In this document: positions 8,348-18,070 of the stretch, in pieces
Layout: each line of letters begins with the position of its first letter
Numbering within the stretch: position 1 is the first letter of the stretch
Source: Psychroflexus torquis ATCC 700755
GTDB taxonomy: Bacteria > Bacteroidota > Bacteroidia > Flavobacteriales > Flavobacteriaceae
NCBI RefSeq assembly: GCF_000153485.2
Contig: NC_018721.1
Coordinates: 3,410,001 to 3,474,000, forward strand
DNA: 64,000 bases
Direction: 5' to 3'
The notes under the pieces: generated by a model
Databases searched by the model: none
What the model was told of the DNA's origin: nothing
Seen by the model: the letters and a program-made list of their open reading frames with translations, nothing else
Made by a program: the position numbers and the translations under genes

Positions 8348-10256
8348 ATTTTTTCACTAACTTCTTAATCACTGAATTACCATGTTGATAGATTTTGAAA
8401 AAATAGATTCCAGGCGTTAACCAACTCAAATCTTCCTTAAAATAATTTTGCTGACTGTGTTTTGTTAATAACACTTTACCATTTAAATCATAAAGCTCTA
8501 TTCTTTTTTGATCATTAGAATTAAAACTCATATGAATATGTGAATTTTTCAACGGATTTGGATACAACTTAATGTCCAAAGTATCATAGAAGCTGGAAGA
8601 AGATAAAACCTGTTCTCCCGTAATTCTAAAATTATCAACAGTCCAACGCGTTGCCTCTCGATCATTATCTGTATTATATCGAAAAGCGATGTAAACATTC
8701 TCAGGTATTTCAGAAATATCAATAGATTCGGCTTTATATGTAAACAAAGAAGGACTTTCATTTGGATGAAGTGGAATTTCTACATTGGGTACTTCTTGCC
8801 AATCAAAACTAGAGGGGTTTCCATTTCCAGTATAGGAGGATGAAAACAGAAGCTCTAGCTTTGTGTTTCCATAACTTGCAGAAGCAAAAAAGCTTATTTT
8901 TTCAGATTCAAATTCGTTAAAATTAATTTTGCTACTTGTAATTAACCAGTCTAAACTAGGAACTTGTCCATTTTGATAAGCGTTCATTTGATATCCCTGA
9001 GAATTATTTTCACCACCATCAGAAACACATCTCCAGTCTAATGGACTTATTTCACTTACGGCCGTGAAGTTATCTAAAACAGTAGTGCAGTTCTCAAAAT
9101 CTTCAAAAATGAGATAGTTAGGGTCTGCCAGAGTTAAAACATCAAGATTTTCACTTGGTTCAGACACATTTCCACCTTGGTCCAGTGCATAGACCCTATA
9201 ATTATAAAGGGTTTCAGCGTTTAATCCTGTAACGAGGTAGGTGGATTGGTTGGACCCTACAGTACCGATATCAACATTATCTTGTTCAATAATATAGTGG
9301 GCAACAGCAACATTATCATCAGATGAAGTCCAACTTAGTTGTAAACTAAAATTAGTGATAGTGTTGGCTGATAAATCTGATGGAGCAGAAGGTGGCTCAT
9401 TGTCCGTAAAATCTCCCCAGATCATCAATGCGAATTCAGGACGATCTATCAACGGATTTCGGTTGCTTTGAAATTGATATCCATTGTTATTCCTATCTAT
9501 TTCTCTTTCGCCAACAGGATCATTGAGGTGCCATGACAGTAAAAGTTCTAGGTACCAATCCACAAAAAACTCTTGAGGATTATCTGCTAATACTTCGTTT
9601 GTTCTCCAACTAGAATTGAATTCATCTTCGTATCGAATAGCAAAGTAAAGTACAGCCCTAGCGATATCCCCCTTGAATTCGTCAATAGGTTCAAATACTG
9701 TTCCTGTGTAACCAGGGAAAGTATTTGGACCTCGTTTAGACCCATTTGTGGAGGTGTAATTTGGACTTGTGACTTCTCCAAAAGGAAAACTTCCTCGTGC
9801 TCCGTTAACAGCTCCATCGGAAGGGACCACATGGAAATAGTCGTTCTTCATGGGGGATGCACTATTAAATGTAGATTGGGGTACTAAATGTTCTCTGTTA
9901 TAACAATCTCCTTCACCAGAATAGTTACCACAGTTATTCTCCAAATGCTCATAGTTATAATTATCAACCCCTGGAACACGTTCAGAATACATATCCAACA
10001 CAGTCCCATCATTTTCAAAATAATCGTCACTATCTCCACTATTTTCAGCAGCATAGGCATCGTATAAGGCTCCATACCCTTGGTCCTGATGAAAAGGGAA
10101 ATCATTATCATCACCAATATCATCTATGATAATTTTAAGGGCAGTTTTAAGTTCGTAACTCAGTAAGTCGTTGGTACTTTCATAATAACCAGAGGGTGCT
10201 TGTGCATAGGTTAATGTTGTTAGAACCAAAAATAAGGAAGATGTAAGAAATTTCAC
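8346..10256 (-). CDS. Secreted endonuclease I with FN3, anchor-J-like and T9SS sorting domains
   Basis: A large exported nuclease. I place the start at the GTG at 10254-10256, one base after the stop of the upstream methyltransferase, because it directly opens a signal peptide (VKFLTSSLF... to TYAQ). An ATG in the same frame at 10298 would add 14 polar residues and overlap the neighbour. Order of domains: endonuclease I (about 25-285, with catalytic NREHLVPQSTF and a YCN-type metal region), a fibronectin type III domain (PPSAPSDLSA..., about 290-380), a choice-of-anchor-J-like beta domain (FEDFENC... to DWLITSSKI), and a T9SS sorting domain (KLYPNPLKNS). It probably degrades extracellular DNA or RNA for nutrients or biofilm turnover. 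It is tightly coupled to the upstream methyltransferase gene. Confidence 0.9.
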   Translation of the reverse strand: MKFLTSSLFLVLTTLTYAQAPSGYYESTNDLLSYELKTALKIIIDDIGDDNDFPFHQDQGYGALYDAYAAENSGDSDDYFENDGTVLDMYSERVPGVDNYNYEHLENNCGNYSGEGDCYNREHLVPQSTFNSASPMKNDYFHVVPSDGAVNGARGSFPFGEVTSPNYTSTNGSKRGPNTFPGYTGTVFEPIDEFKGDIARAVLYFAIRYEDEFNSSWRTNEVLADNPQEFFVDWYLELLLSWHLNDPVGEREIDRNNNGYQFQSNRNPLIDRPEFALMIWGDFTDNEPPSAPSDLSANTITNFSLQLSWTSSDDNVAVAHYIIEQDNVDIGTVGSNQSTYLVTGLNAETLYNYRVYALDQGGNVSEPSENLDVLTLADPNYLIFEDFENCTTVLDNFTAVSEISPLDWRCVSDGGENNSQGYQMNAYQNGQVPSLDWLITSSKINFNEFESEKISFFASASYGNTKLELLFSSSYTGNGNPSSFDWQEVPNVEIPLHPNESPSLFTYKAESIDISEIPENVYIAFRYNTDNDREATRWTVDNFRITGEQVLSSSSFYDTLDIKLYPNPLKNSHIHMSFNSNDQKRIELYDLNGKVLLTKHSQQNYFKEDLSWLTPGIYFFKIYQHGNSVIKKLVKK

Positions 10257-10257
10257 T

Positions 10258-11472
10258 TTATGATTTATTATTTTTGAGGACGGCATAATAAAACCCATCG
10301 TATCCTGATTTATGGGCTAGGATTTTTTCATCTGTATCTAGTTGAAAGAATTCACCTTCAGGTGAGTTTAAGAAATCCTGTATTTGAACTTGATTCTCTG
10401 TCGGTAAAATGGAGCATGTGGCATATACCAATAAACCCCCTGGCTTTACCATTTTACTATAGTCTAAGAGTAAATTTTGTTGTTTTTCTTTAATTTCCTT
10501 CAGAAATTCTGGCGTTAACTTCCATTTAGCATCAGGATTTCGTCGCAGAACACCTAAGCCTGTACAGGGAGCATCAATTAATACGCGGTCTGCAGAGTCA
10601 TGTAATTTCTTGATGACCTTCGTGGAGTCTATTTCTCTAGTTTCCAAGTTATGAGCTCCTGCACGTTTTGCTCTGCGTTTTAGCTCTTTAAGTTTATTGC
10701 CATAAATATCCATAGCGATAACTTGGCCTTTGTTTTCCATTAAAGCAGCGATATGTAACGTTTTCCCTCCAGCACCTGCACAAGCATCGATAACTCTTAA
10801 GCCAGGCTCAAGTTTTAAGGCGTGTGCTACTTTCTGTGACGATGCATCTTGCACCTCAAAAAATCCTTTTTTGAAAGCTTCTGTTTTAAAAACATCCGCT
10901 CTTTCATAAAGCTCTAAGGCCTCAGGATATCCTTTTATTAATTTAGTAGGAATAAATTCTTCATCTAGGATCAGTTGAAGTTTTGTGGGAGTGATCTTAA
11001 GTGTATTGGTTCTTAAAATCACTTTCGCTTGTTCGTTTAACGCATGGATTTCACTTTCCCATAGTTTTCCTAATTCTTTTCTGCCAAGTTCATCCATCCA
11101 ATCTGGAATGGATTCAGCATATTTTGTGATTTTTGAAAGTTCGTCAAATCGGCCTTTTATTCTTCGTGTAGGAGTATCCTCAAACTGTTTCCAATCTGGA
11201 ATTTCTATACCCTTTAAAGTGGCCCAGACCGTAAAAAGTCTAAATAGGTTAGGTCTAGAAAAGGGAGGGTTTACGTCTGCAATTTCAGAATATAGTCTTT
11301 TCCACCTTACGATATCATAAGTGGTTTCTGCTATGAACCCTCGATCTCTTGCCCCCCAGCGCTTATCTCGCTTTAAAGTATTTGAGATTTCCTTATCCGC
11401 ATATTTATCTTCATTGAATATAAGGTGAAGTGTATCAACAACGGCAAAGACTAAATTTCTATGTAAGCGCAT
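10258..11472 (-). CDS. rsmB: RsmB/NOP family 16S rRNA m5C methyltransferase
   Basis: A 404-residue cytosolic RNA methyltransferase of the RsmB/NOP2/Sun family. The N-terminal third has an NusB-like helical part. The catalytic domain shows the SAM-binding loop DACAGAGGKT, the motif IV segment DAPCTGLGVLRRNPDAKW and the catalytic Cys in YATCSILPTEN. These two cysteines carry out C5 methylation of cytidine through a covalent intermediate. RsmB of model bacteria modifies C967 of 16S rRNA; the exact target here is inferred from the family. It is followed without gap by the endonuclease gene. Confidence 0.88.
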   Translation of the reverse strand: MRLHRNLVFAVVDTLHLIFNEDKYADKEISNTLKRDKRWGARDRGFIAETTYDIVRWKRLYSEIADVNPPFSRPNLFRLFTVWATLKGIEIPDWKQFEDTPTRRIKGRFDELSKITKYAESIPDWMDELGRKELGKLWESEIHALNEQAKVILRTNTLKITPTKLQLILDEEFIPTKLIKGYPEALELYERADVFKTEAFKKGFFEVQDASSQKVAHALKLEPGLRVIDACAGAGGKTLHIAALMENKGQVIAMDIYGNKLKELKRRAKRAGAHNLETREIDSTKVIKKLHDSADRVLIDAPCTGLGVLRRNPDAKWKLTPEFLKEIKEKQQNLLLDYSKMVKPGGLLVYATCSILPTENQVQIQDFLNSPEGEFFQLDTDEKILAHKSGYDGFYYAVLKNNKS

Positions 11473-11502
11473 GATTTTGGTTTAATCTGCAAAAATAGAT
11501 AT

Positions 11503-11949
11503 TTACTCGTTAGATGACTTATCAGATTGGTATTGTTTCAAAAGTTTTTTATTGAAATCATATTCAGCTTTTTTAAGCATCATGATTTGCTTGGAAGTAA
11601 TGACTTCTTTGAGGTTTTTTACAAAATCCTCTCTGTAATCTACTCCAGCTTGCTTATATGACATGTAGTTGTCTAGTAAAACTTCAGCCTCTTTCTGACT
11701 TAAGGTTTCAATGATCTCTAATTTAGATTTAATAGTAGACCACTCTTTATCCCTTAATTCTTCATAACGTTTGTTATGAAGATTGTAGACGGGCCAAAAC
11801 CTTACAGCTTCTTTAGCAGATAAGTTTAATTTTTCAGTAAAAAATGCAATTTTCAACTGTTCTATTTGCTCAGTGTCTCTGTCTTGAGCTTCCGCAAAAA
11901 AGGCTAAAGTTAATAGACATAGTGTAATAATTATCTTTTTTCTATTCAT
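11503..11949 (-). CDS. Exported Spy/CpxP-like sensor protein of the ECF sigma operon
   Basis: From the ATG at 11947-11949 this is a 148-residue protein with a signal peptide (MNRKKIIITLCLLTLAFFAEAQ in two parts) and a highly charged helical body (AKEAVRFWPVYNLHNKRYEELRD). It resembles the periplasmic LTXXQ/Spy-like proteins that follow ECF sigma genes in Flavobacteriaceae. I chose this start over one ten codons upstream because it begins the signal peptide and overlaps the preceding stop by 8 bp (ATGAATAG), which indicates translational coupling. A role in sensing envelope stress is inferred from context. Confidence 0.75.
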   Translation of the reverse strand: MNRKKIIITLCLLTLAFFAEAQDRDTEQIEQLKIAFFTEKLNLSAKEAVRFWPVYNLHNKRYEELRDKEWSTIKSKLEIIETLSQKEAEVLLDNYMSYKQAGVDYREDFVKNLKEVITSKQIMMLKKAEYDFNKKLLKQYQSDKSSNE

Positions 11950-12442
11950 TGTCATAATCTTGATCTTCGATTTCGTCATTTAAATACTCCAAGATGTCAT
12001 TATCTTTCAAGTTAACGATATTATCATTTACGATGCTATTAATCGATGATGTATTTTCGTATTCAATAAATTCTTCAGGATTCTCCATGTTATAGTCTAG
12101 ATAATCCTCAATCATATCTCTATCTAAATCAGAAAATTGAAGATTTTCATCTGGACTTATATCATTTATATATAGAGCGCCAAGTACTGCAAATGCTAGT
12201 ATAGACGCCGCTGCTACCCACTTGCTTAACTCTTTAAGCTTTATGACTTTGCTTGAGCTTTCCTCTAAAGGGACTGCAAGGCTAAAATCTTTAAAGTAAC
12301 TCTTAGGTACTTTATACCCGAAATTGCTATTTTCTGATTTTGATTTCACTTTACAAGCCATAGTTTGGTCAATGGAATCGAAGTATCCTTTTGGAACTTT
12401 AAATCCTGATTTGCTAGTGTTTATATGTGATTTATGTTCCAT
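11942..12442 (-). CDS. Single-pass membrane protein, probable anti-sigma factor
   Basis: A 166-residue protein lying directly behind an ECF sigma gene. The N-terminal 70 residues are cytosolic and carry two copies of a KVPKGYFDS / KVPKSYFKD motif. A single transmembrane helix follows at about 73-92 (WVAAASILAFAVLGALYI). The C-terminal part is very acidic and probably periplasmic. It has no zinc-binding HxxxCxxC anti-sigma motif, so the anti-sigma role rests on topology and gene order. It overlaps the next gene by 8 bp. Confidence 0.7.
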   Translation of the reverse strand: MEHKSHINTSKSGFKVPKGYFDSIDQTMACKVKSKSENSNFGYKVPKSYFKDFSLAVPLEESSSKVIKLKELSKWVAAASILAFAVLGALYINDISPDENLQFSDLDRDMIEDYLDYNMENPEEFIEYENTSSINSIVNDNIVNLKDNDILEYLNDEIEDQDYDNE

Positions 12443-12474
12443 CTGTATTTTAGACTATAATTTGATTTGAAAGT

Positions 12475-13014
12475 TTAATCTTTCTTTAAAAATTTTTCTA
12501 CTTTCTTTCTGGCATGGTGGTAGTTAGACTTTAATGCTCCAACACTTGAACCTAGGATTTCTGACATTTCCTCATAAGGGATATCTTCAAAGTAACGCAT
12601 ATTAAAAACAGTTTTTTGCTGTTGAGGTAGTGTATCAATAGCTTTTTGAAGTTGAAACTGTATCTCACTTCCTTCAAAATAAACATCACTTTCCAAAGAA
12701 TCAATTAAAAAATCATTAAGCTCTTGGTCTGAAAGTTTCATCTTTTTTGCTTTCTTATTCAGAAACGTAATGGACTCGTTGGTAGCGATTCTGTACATCC
12801 AGCTAAAGAGCTTACTGTCACCCTTAAACGACTTGATATTTCTAAATACCTTTATAAAGGTATCTTGTAATACGTCATCGGCATCTTCATGTAACTTTAC
12901 AATAGTCCTTATGTGCCAATATAGCCTAACCTTGTGCTTAGAGATAAGGGCTTGAAAGGCCTCATTAGTTTTGGTGCCTTTTTGTAAATGATCTATGATT
13001 TCGTCCTCTTTCAA
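12475..13014 (-). CDS. ECF RNA polymerase sigma factor (sigma-70 family)
   Basis: A 179-residue sigma factor with region 2 (about 20-95: HADDVLQDTFIKVFRNIKSF and LFSWMYRIATNESI, the -10 recognition and core-binding helices) and region 4 (about 120-175: LPQQQKTVFNMRYFEDIPYEEMSEILGSS, a helix-turn-helix for -35 contact). It lacks regions 1 and 3, typical of group 4 (ECF) factors. It heads a three-gene operon with a membrane-bound putative anti-sigma and a secreted Spy-like protein. Its gene starts 9 bp after the stop of the ABC transporter gene, so the two may be co-transcribed. Confidence 0.93.
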   Translation of the reverse strand: MKEDEIIDHLQKGTKTNEAFQALISKHKVRLYWHIRTIVKLHEDADDVLQDTFIKVFRNIKSFKGDSKLFSWMYRIATNESITFLNKKAKKMKLSDQELNDFLIDSLESDVYFEGSEIQFQLQKAIDTLPQQQKTVFNMRYFEDIPYEEMSEILGSSVGALKSNYHHARKKVEKFLKKD

Positions 13015-13023
13015 TAGTATTGC

Positions 13024-14853
13024 TTATTCAAAAGACTGCATATTAACCAATTTTTTATAGACTCCTTCATTAGCAATCAATTCATCATGTCTTCCTTGCT
13101 CTACAATTTCACCTTGATGCATAACAATAATGGTGTCCGCATTTTTAATCGTAGATAAGCGATGGGCTATGACTAGAGACGTTCTATTTTTCATCATGTT
13201 TTCTAAAGCTTTTTGGACAAGTTGTTCGCTTTCAGTATCTAGAGCGGAAGTCGCTTCATCCAAAATCATGATAGGTGGGTTTTTGAGAACCGCTCGAGCG
13301 ATGGATAGACGTTGCTTCTGTCCACCACTTAATTTTCCTCCACTATCTCCAATATTGGTATCCAAACCTTTAGGGAGTTCTTTTACAAACTCATAAGCAT
13401 TTGCGATTTTTAGAGAGTCTATTAATTCTTCATCGGTAGCATTGGGTTTTCCGATTTTCAAATTTTCTTTGATGGTATCGTTAAACAAAATTGAATCTTG
13501 AGTGACTAAGCCCATAAGTCCTCTCAAAGAACTTTGTGACATGTCTTTAATATTGATACCGTCAATTTTTATTTCACCTTCGGTGATGTCATAAAACCGG
13601 GTGACCAAATTAGCAATGGTAGATTTTCCACTTCCAGACTGTCCCACCAGAGCTACTGTTTTTCCTTTTTTGACCGTGGCTTGAAAATTCTTCAGGACGT
13701 ATTCATTTTCATATTTGAATGAAATATTTTCTAAAGTCAATTCAGAGTTAAATTCAGTTTTATCAATAGCCTTATCAGCATCTGTAATGCTGTTTTCTGT
13801 TTCTAAAATTTCTAAAACACGCTCTGCCGCTGCATTTCCTTTCTTTACATTATAGAAGGCTTTTGAAATGCCCTTAGCTGGCGTTAAAACATTATAGGCA
13901 AGGCCCATATAGGCTATAAACATAGGTCCGTCTAGAGTCTCGCCGACTAAAACCATTGTCCCTCCATACCATAATAAAACAGCAATAACACTTATTCCTA
14001 AAAATTCGCTAGCAGGCGAAGCTAAATTTTGTCGGTTTAGTAATTTATTGGAAAAATCGTTAAAATTTTGGGTGGAAGATTTAAACTTGGTGTAGAAAAT
14101 GGATTCAGCATTAAAGCCCTTGATGATTTTGAGCCCCCCTAAGGTCTCTTCTAAAATCGATAAAAACAAGCCCTGTTCTTGCTGTACTTTATCCGACTTT
14201 TTCTTTAAAGATTTTCCTATTAATGAAATGATAAATCCAGAGATGGGAATAAAAATAAAGACAAAAACAGTTAACTCTGGGCTAATGAATAACATCGCTC
14301 CAATGGTAAATAAAATAGTGAGGGGTTCTCTAACAATCAATTCTAAAATAGATAAAAACGAGTGTTGTATTTCTAAAACATCGCTGGTAATTCTAGCAAT
14401 GGTATCTCCTTTTCGCTTTTCAGAATAATGAGAAAGAGGCAATTCTATGGTTTTCTTGTAAAGGGCATTTCGCAAGTCCTTCAATGTGCCATTTCTAAGA
14501 AAGGTTATGAAATACATGGCGATGTAGTTTGAAATATTTTTAAGAAAAAATAAGACGATCACCAAACTGATGACCAAAATCAAAGCAATGGAAACATCAT
14601 CTTGGGCGTACTCATTGACTTGAAATGACAAATAGTCTTTAAAATAATCTTGGGCTTTACCGATGCCATTGTAAACTGGTGGCTCAGTAATTTTTGTTGC
14701 ATCTTTTCCTTTAAAAAGCACATCCAACATAGGAATAAGAGCTATAAATGATAAGGCGCTAAAGAGAGCATAAAAAATATTGGCAATGATATTAAGCACT
14801 GCATATTTCTTATAAGGTTTCGCAAAGCGAAGTATTTTTTTAAAATAATTCAT
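13024..14853 (-). CDS. MsbA-like ABC transporter, fused permease and ATPase
   Basis: A 609-residue half-transporter. Six membrane helices lie in residues 1-340 (ABC type-1 exporter fold). The nucleotide-binding domain starts at about 365: Walker A GQSGSGKST, Q-loop VTQDSILFND, signature LSGGQKQR, Walker B IMILDEATSALD and the switch His in VIAHRLST. Homodimers of this type flip lipids or export lipopolysaccharide core-lipid A, peptides or drugs. The neighbouring phosphosugar mutase and lipid-linked glycosyltransferase genes suggest an envelope lipid, but the substrate is not proven. Confidence 0.93.
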   Translation of the reverse strand: MNYFKKILRFAKPYKKYAVLNIIANIFYALFSALSFIALIPMLDVLFKGKDATKITEPPVYNGIGKAQDYFKDYLSFQVNEYAQDDVSIALILVISLVIVLFFLKNISNYIAMYFITFLRNGTLKDLRNALYKKTIELPLSHYSEKRKGDTIARITSDVLEIQHSFLSILELIVREPLTILFTIGAMLFISPELTVFVFIFIPISGFIISLIGKSLKKKSDKVQQEQGLFLSILEETLGGLKIIKGFNAESIFYTKFKSSTQNFNDFSNKLLNRQNLASPASEFLGISVIAVLLWYGGTMVLVGETLDGPMFIAYMGLAYNVLTPAKGISKAFYNVKKGNAAAERVLEILETENSITDADKAIDKTEFNSELTLENISFKYENEYVLKNFQATVKKGKTVALVGQSGSGKSTIANLVTRFYDITEGEIKIDGINIKDMSQSSLRGLMGLVTQDSILFNDTIKENLKIGKPNATDEELIDSLKIANAYEFVKELPKGLDTNIGDSGGKLSGGQKQRLSIARAVLKNPPIMILDEATSALDTESEQLVQKALENMMKNRTSLVIAHRLSTIKNADTIIVMHQGEIVEQGRHDELIANEGVYKKLVNMQSFE

Positions 14854-14871
14854 TTAGTGTTATTCTGATTT

Positions 14872-16587
14872 TTAAATACCTAAATCGGCTTTTATATGTT
14901 CAATTTTTGAAGACAATTCTGAATCGATCTCTTCAAAATCATTTTTTGTTTTGAGAGTTGAATTTACACTGATATAGAATTTAATTTTCGGTTCTGTTCC
15001 ACTGGGTCTAGCAGCGACTTTGGTCCCGTTTTCTGTATAGTAAATTAAAACATTAGATTTTGGCAGGTTGATGTTATGCGTTTCATGAGATTGCATATTC
15101 TTAGCTATTGAAGTTTGATAGTCTTCAATAAGCACCACTTCTTCTCCGTTGATCTCTTTAGGTGGGTTATTGCGCAACTCTATCATTTTAGCTTTAATTT
15201 CTTTAGCTCCTTCAATTCCACTTTTGACGAGGGACACTAAATGTTCTTTAAAAAAACCATGCTCTATGTAAATATCAATCAGCTGTTCATAAATAGAAGA
15301 TCCTTTTGATTTTAACTCTGCAGCCATTTCACAAACAAGTAATATCGCCGTATTCGCATCCTTGTCTCTAACAAAATCCCCTACCATATAACCAAAACTC
15401 TCTTCACCACCACCAATATAATCTAGGGTAGGATTATCTTTTATTAATTTTGCAATCCACTTAAAGCCGGTGAGGCTTTCCATATACTTCACACCATACG
15501 CTTCGGTCAAAACTCTCATAAGAGGTGTCGATACTATTGTAGAGGCAATAAAGTGAGACTCTTTTAAACTATTGCTTTCTTTTACTTTTTCTAGTAAGTA
15601 CCAAGTCATGAGCACCATGGTTTGGTTGCCATTGAGCAAGGTGAGTTCCCCTTTTCTATTCCTTACTGCAATACCCAATCGGTCTCCGTCAGGGTCTGTT
15701 CCTATAGCTAGATCGCTCTTCTTTTCGTTGGCTAGTTTTAGTGCGAGTTTTAAAGCATCAGGCTCTTCAGGATTTGGAGATTTAACCGTTGGAAATTCAG
15801 GATCTGGTTCAGATTGAGAAGAGACCAAGTTTAAATTGGGGTAACCTGCATTTTCTAGTAATTGAGGAACTGTTGTAATGGAGGTCCCATGCAAAGAGGT
15901 AAAAGTGATGTTGAGATTTTTTTTGGACTCAGCAGGAAGATTGAAATTTACATTTTCCACTGCTTTTTTTAGATATGCTTTTTCTACAGAATCATCTAAA
16001 ACTTCAATTAAATCTGATTGGCTTTCAAAATTAATATCAGAGAAATTTAATGCATTTATTTCAGAAATAATATCCAAATCTTGAGGTGGCACGAGCTGTC
16101 CTCCATCCTCCCAATAGACCTTATATCCATTATACTCTGGTGGATTGTGACTTGCTGTAAGCATGATTCCACATTGGCATCCAAGGTGTCTTACCGAATA
16201 GGAGAGAAGAGGAGTAGGTCTCAATTCAGGAAAGATATAGGCTTGTATCCCATTGGCAGAAAAGACGCCTGCTACTTGATGAGCAAATTCCATACTATTA
16301 TGTCTGCAATCAAAAGCGATGACAACTTTTAGTTTTTCATCTGGAAAGACAGATTTCATGTAATTTGAAATCCCCTGGGTGTTTTTACCTAAGGTGTATT
16401 TGTTTATTCTGCTGGTACCCACTCCCATTATACCGCGCATTCCACCAGTGCCAAAACCCAAATCTTGAAAGAAACTCTCCTCTAGTAACTCTGATTTAGA
16501 GTCCATTAAGTCTTGTACTTCTTTATTGGTAGTTTTATCGAAGGTCTCTGTAAGCCACTCTTTTGCTTTATCTAAAAAATCACTCAT
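14872..16587 (-). CDS. Phosphoglucomutase/phosphomannomutase (phosphosugar mutase)
   Basis: A 571-residue alpha-D-phosphohexomutase. The active-site phosphoserine is Ser146 in TASHNPPEYNG. The Mg2+ loop is DPDGDRLG near 300. The sugar-binding loop is GGEESFGY near 390 and the phosphate-binding loop is RPSGTEPKIK near 540. The long form is typical of Firmicutes/Bacteroidota PgcA-type enzymes. It interconverts hexose 1- and 6-phosphates to feed nucleotide-sugar synthesis. It lies 18 bp upstream of the ABC transporter and 10 bp downstream of the glycosyltransferase, so it is part of one minus-strand operon. Confidence 0.93.
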   Translation of the reverse strand: MSDFLDKAKEWLTETFDKTTNKEVQDLMDSKSELLEESFFQDLGFGTGGMRGIMGVGTSRINKYTLGKNTQGISNYMKSVFPDEKLKVVIAFDCRHNSMEFAHQVAGVFSANGIQAYIFPELRPTPLLSYSVRHLGCQCGIMLTASHNPPEYNGYKVYWEDGGQLVPPQDLDIISEINALNFSDINFESQSDLIEVLDDSVEKAYLKKAVENVNFNLPAESKKNLNITFTSLHGTSITTVPQLLENAGYPNLNLVSSQSEPDPEFPTVKSPNPEEPDALKLALKLANEKKSDLAIGTDPDGDRLGIAVRNRKGELTLLNGNQTMVLMTWYLLEKVKESNSLKESHFIASTIVSTPLMRVLTEAYGVKYMESLTGFKWIAKLIKDNPTLDYIGGGEESFGYMVGDFVRDKDANTAILLVCEMAAELKSKGSSIYEQLIDIYIEHGFFKEHLVSLVKSGIEGAKEIKAKMIELRNNPPKEINGEEVVLIEDYQTSIAKNMQSHETHNINLPKSNVLIYYTENGTKVAARPSGTEPKIKFYISVNSTLKTKNDFEEIDSELSSKIEHIKADLGI

Positions 16588-16597
16588 TATATTCTTT

Positions 16598-17548
16598 TTA
16601 AATTTTTTCTGAAATTAAATATCGTTTTTGATCACTTTTTGTTCTTAATAATAACTCTCCTAAAAAACCAGCTAAAAACATTTGTACACCTATAATCATA
16701 GCTGACAAAGCTATATAAAACCAAGGATTATTCACAACCAAGATATTTGGTAGCCCATTCCAAAGCTTATATAATTTAGAGGATCCTATCCAAATAGCAG
16801 AAAGGAGACCTACTAAAAACATCAACACACCTATGGCTCCAAAAAAATGCATAGGTCGCTTACCAAATTTAGCAAAAAACCAAAGGGTTACTAGATCTAA
16901 AAATCCGTTGATAAATCGTTCTGCACCAAATTTGGTTTTACCGTATTTTCTAGCCTGGTGTTGAACTATTTTTTCACTAATTCTTGAGAATCCTGCCTGT
17001 TTAGCTAAAACAGGTATATAGCGATGCATTTCACCGTTAACATTAATATGTTTTACAACTTGAAGCTTATAGGCTTTAAGTCCACAATTGAAGTCGTGAA
17101 GTTTTAACCCAGAAGTCCATCGTGCTGCTTTATTAAAAATTTTTGATGGTAAGTTTTTAAAAATGATGGAATCGTATCTTTTCTTTTTCCAACCAGAGAT
17201 AAGATCGTAATTCTCTTCAGTAATAAGTTTATATAGCTCTGGAATTTCTTCAGGATTATCTTGTAAGTCCGCATCCATAGTGATCACGACCCTCCCTTTA
17301 GCCTCAATAAATCCGGCATGTAGTGCTTGAGATTTCCCGTAGTTTTTATTAAAATTAATACCTTTAACGCTATTAAATTCAGAGTGAAGTTGTTTTATAA
17401 TTTCCCAGGAATCATCTGTACTCCCATCGTTAATAAAGATAATTTCATGCTTAAAACCATGTTTTTCCATCACAGAATTAATCCAAGACTGTAATTCTAA
17501 AAGAGACTCAGACTCATTAAGTAGAGGAATAATAATTGATATATCCAT
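16598..17548 (-). CDS. Family 2 glycosyltransferase, DPM1/ArnC-like, membrane-anchored
   Basis: A 316-residue enzyme. The GT2 domain (1-220) begins SIIIPLLNESESL and has the metal-binding DADLQDNPEE motif at about 94-103. Two membrane helices follow (about 234-256 and 268-296). This arrangement is that of polyprenyl-phosphate glycosyltransferases (DPM1, ArnC, GtrB-like), which load a sugar from a nucleotide donor onto undecaprenyl phosphate at the cytosolic face. It lies in a tight cluster with a DUF4199 membrane protein 6 bp upstream and the phosphosugar mutase 10 bp downstream. Confidence 0.92.
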   Translation of the reverse strand: MDISIIIPLLNESESLLELQSWINSVMEKHGFKHEIIFINDGSTDDSWEIIKQLHSEFNSVKGINFNKNYGKSQALHAGFIEAKGRVVITMDADLQDNPEEIPELYKLITEENYDLISGWKKKRYDSIIFKNLPSKIFNKAARWTSGLKLHDFNCGLKAYKLQVVKHINVNGEMHRYIPVLAKQAGFSRISEKIVQHQARKYGKTKFGAERFINGFLDLVTLWFFAKFGKRPMHFFGAIGVLMFLVGLLSAIWIGSSKLYKLWNGLPNILVVNNPWFYIALSAMIIGVQMFLAGFLGELLLRTKSDQKRYLISEKI

Positions 17549-17554
17549 AGTCTA

Positions 17555-18070
17555 TCAATTATTTCGTTTAACCATACCTACGATAAGACCCACAAGAAAA
17601 GTCTTAAAAATAATAGAAAGTAAACTTAGGGTGGCTAGTGTAAAAGGAGAAGCAAAGGCACCCGACATATCTCTCGTCATTTGTGCTTCTTCTTCACTCA
17701 TTTGCTGCCGCTCAATTAAGGCTTCCATCTCAGCTTCATTAGTCATTTTCATTTCTGTAATAAGCTCAGGTTCAATCCACTCATAATGAATGTAATTATA
17801 GCCTCCATAAATTAAACCTCCAATAACTCCAATAGCAAGGCCTAACTTTATTGAAGTCGTTAAGTCAATTTGCCCTTCATTATCAATTTTGTAGAGATGA
17901 ATGGCATACCAGACGATAGCTACTGTAATTATAAAGTTAAAAATAGAGATGGCTGTGTTGGATTCCAGATTGAACGCATAAAGCAAAACCATAATTAATA
18001 TGGAATAACCACCATAGATAACCCCAAAATTAGTGGCATAAGGTTTTACTGGAAGATCTTGATGTTGCAT
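17555..18070 (-). CDS. DUF4199 family membrane protein
   Basis: A 171-residue integral membrane protein with four predicted helices (about 17-32, 36-56, 72-90, 143-166) and a charged segment at about 100-135 containing EAEMEALIERQQMSEEEAQ. Length, topology and the Met/Glu-rich loop fit the Bacteroidota DUF4199 family, whose role is unknown. It is the first gene of the minus-strand envelope cluster that runs down to the ABC exporter; the 266 bp upstream hold the divergent promoters. Confidence 0.8.
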   Translation of the reverse strand: MQHQDLPVKPYATNFGVIYGGYSILIMVLLYAFNLESNTAISIFNFIITVAIVWYAIHLYKIDNEGQIDLTTSIKLGLAIGVIGGLIYGGYNYIHYEWIEPELITEMKMTNEAEMEALIERQQMSEEEAQMTRDMSGAFASPFTLATLSLLSIIFKTFLVGLIVGMVKRNN

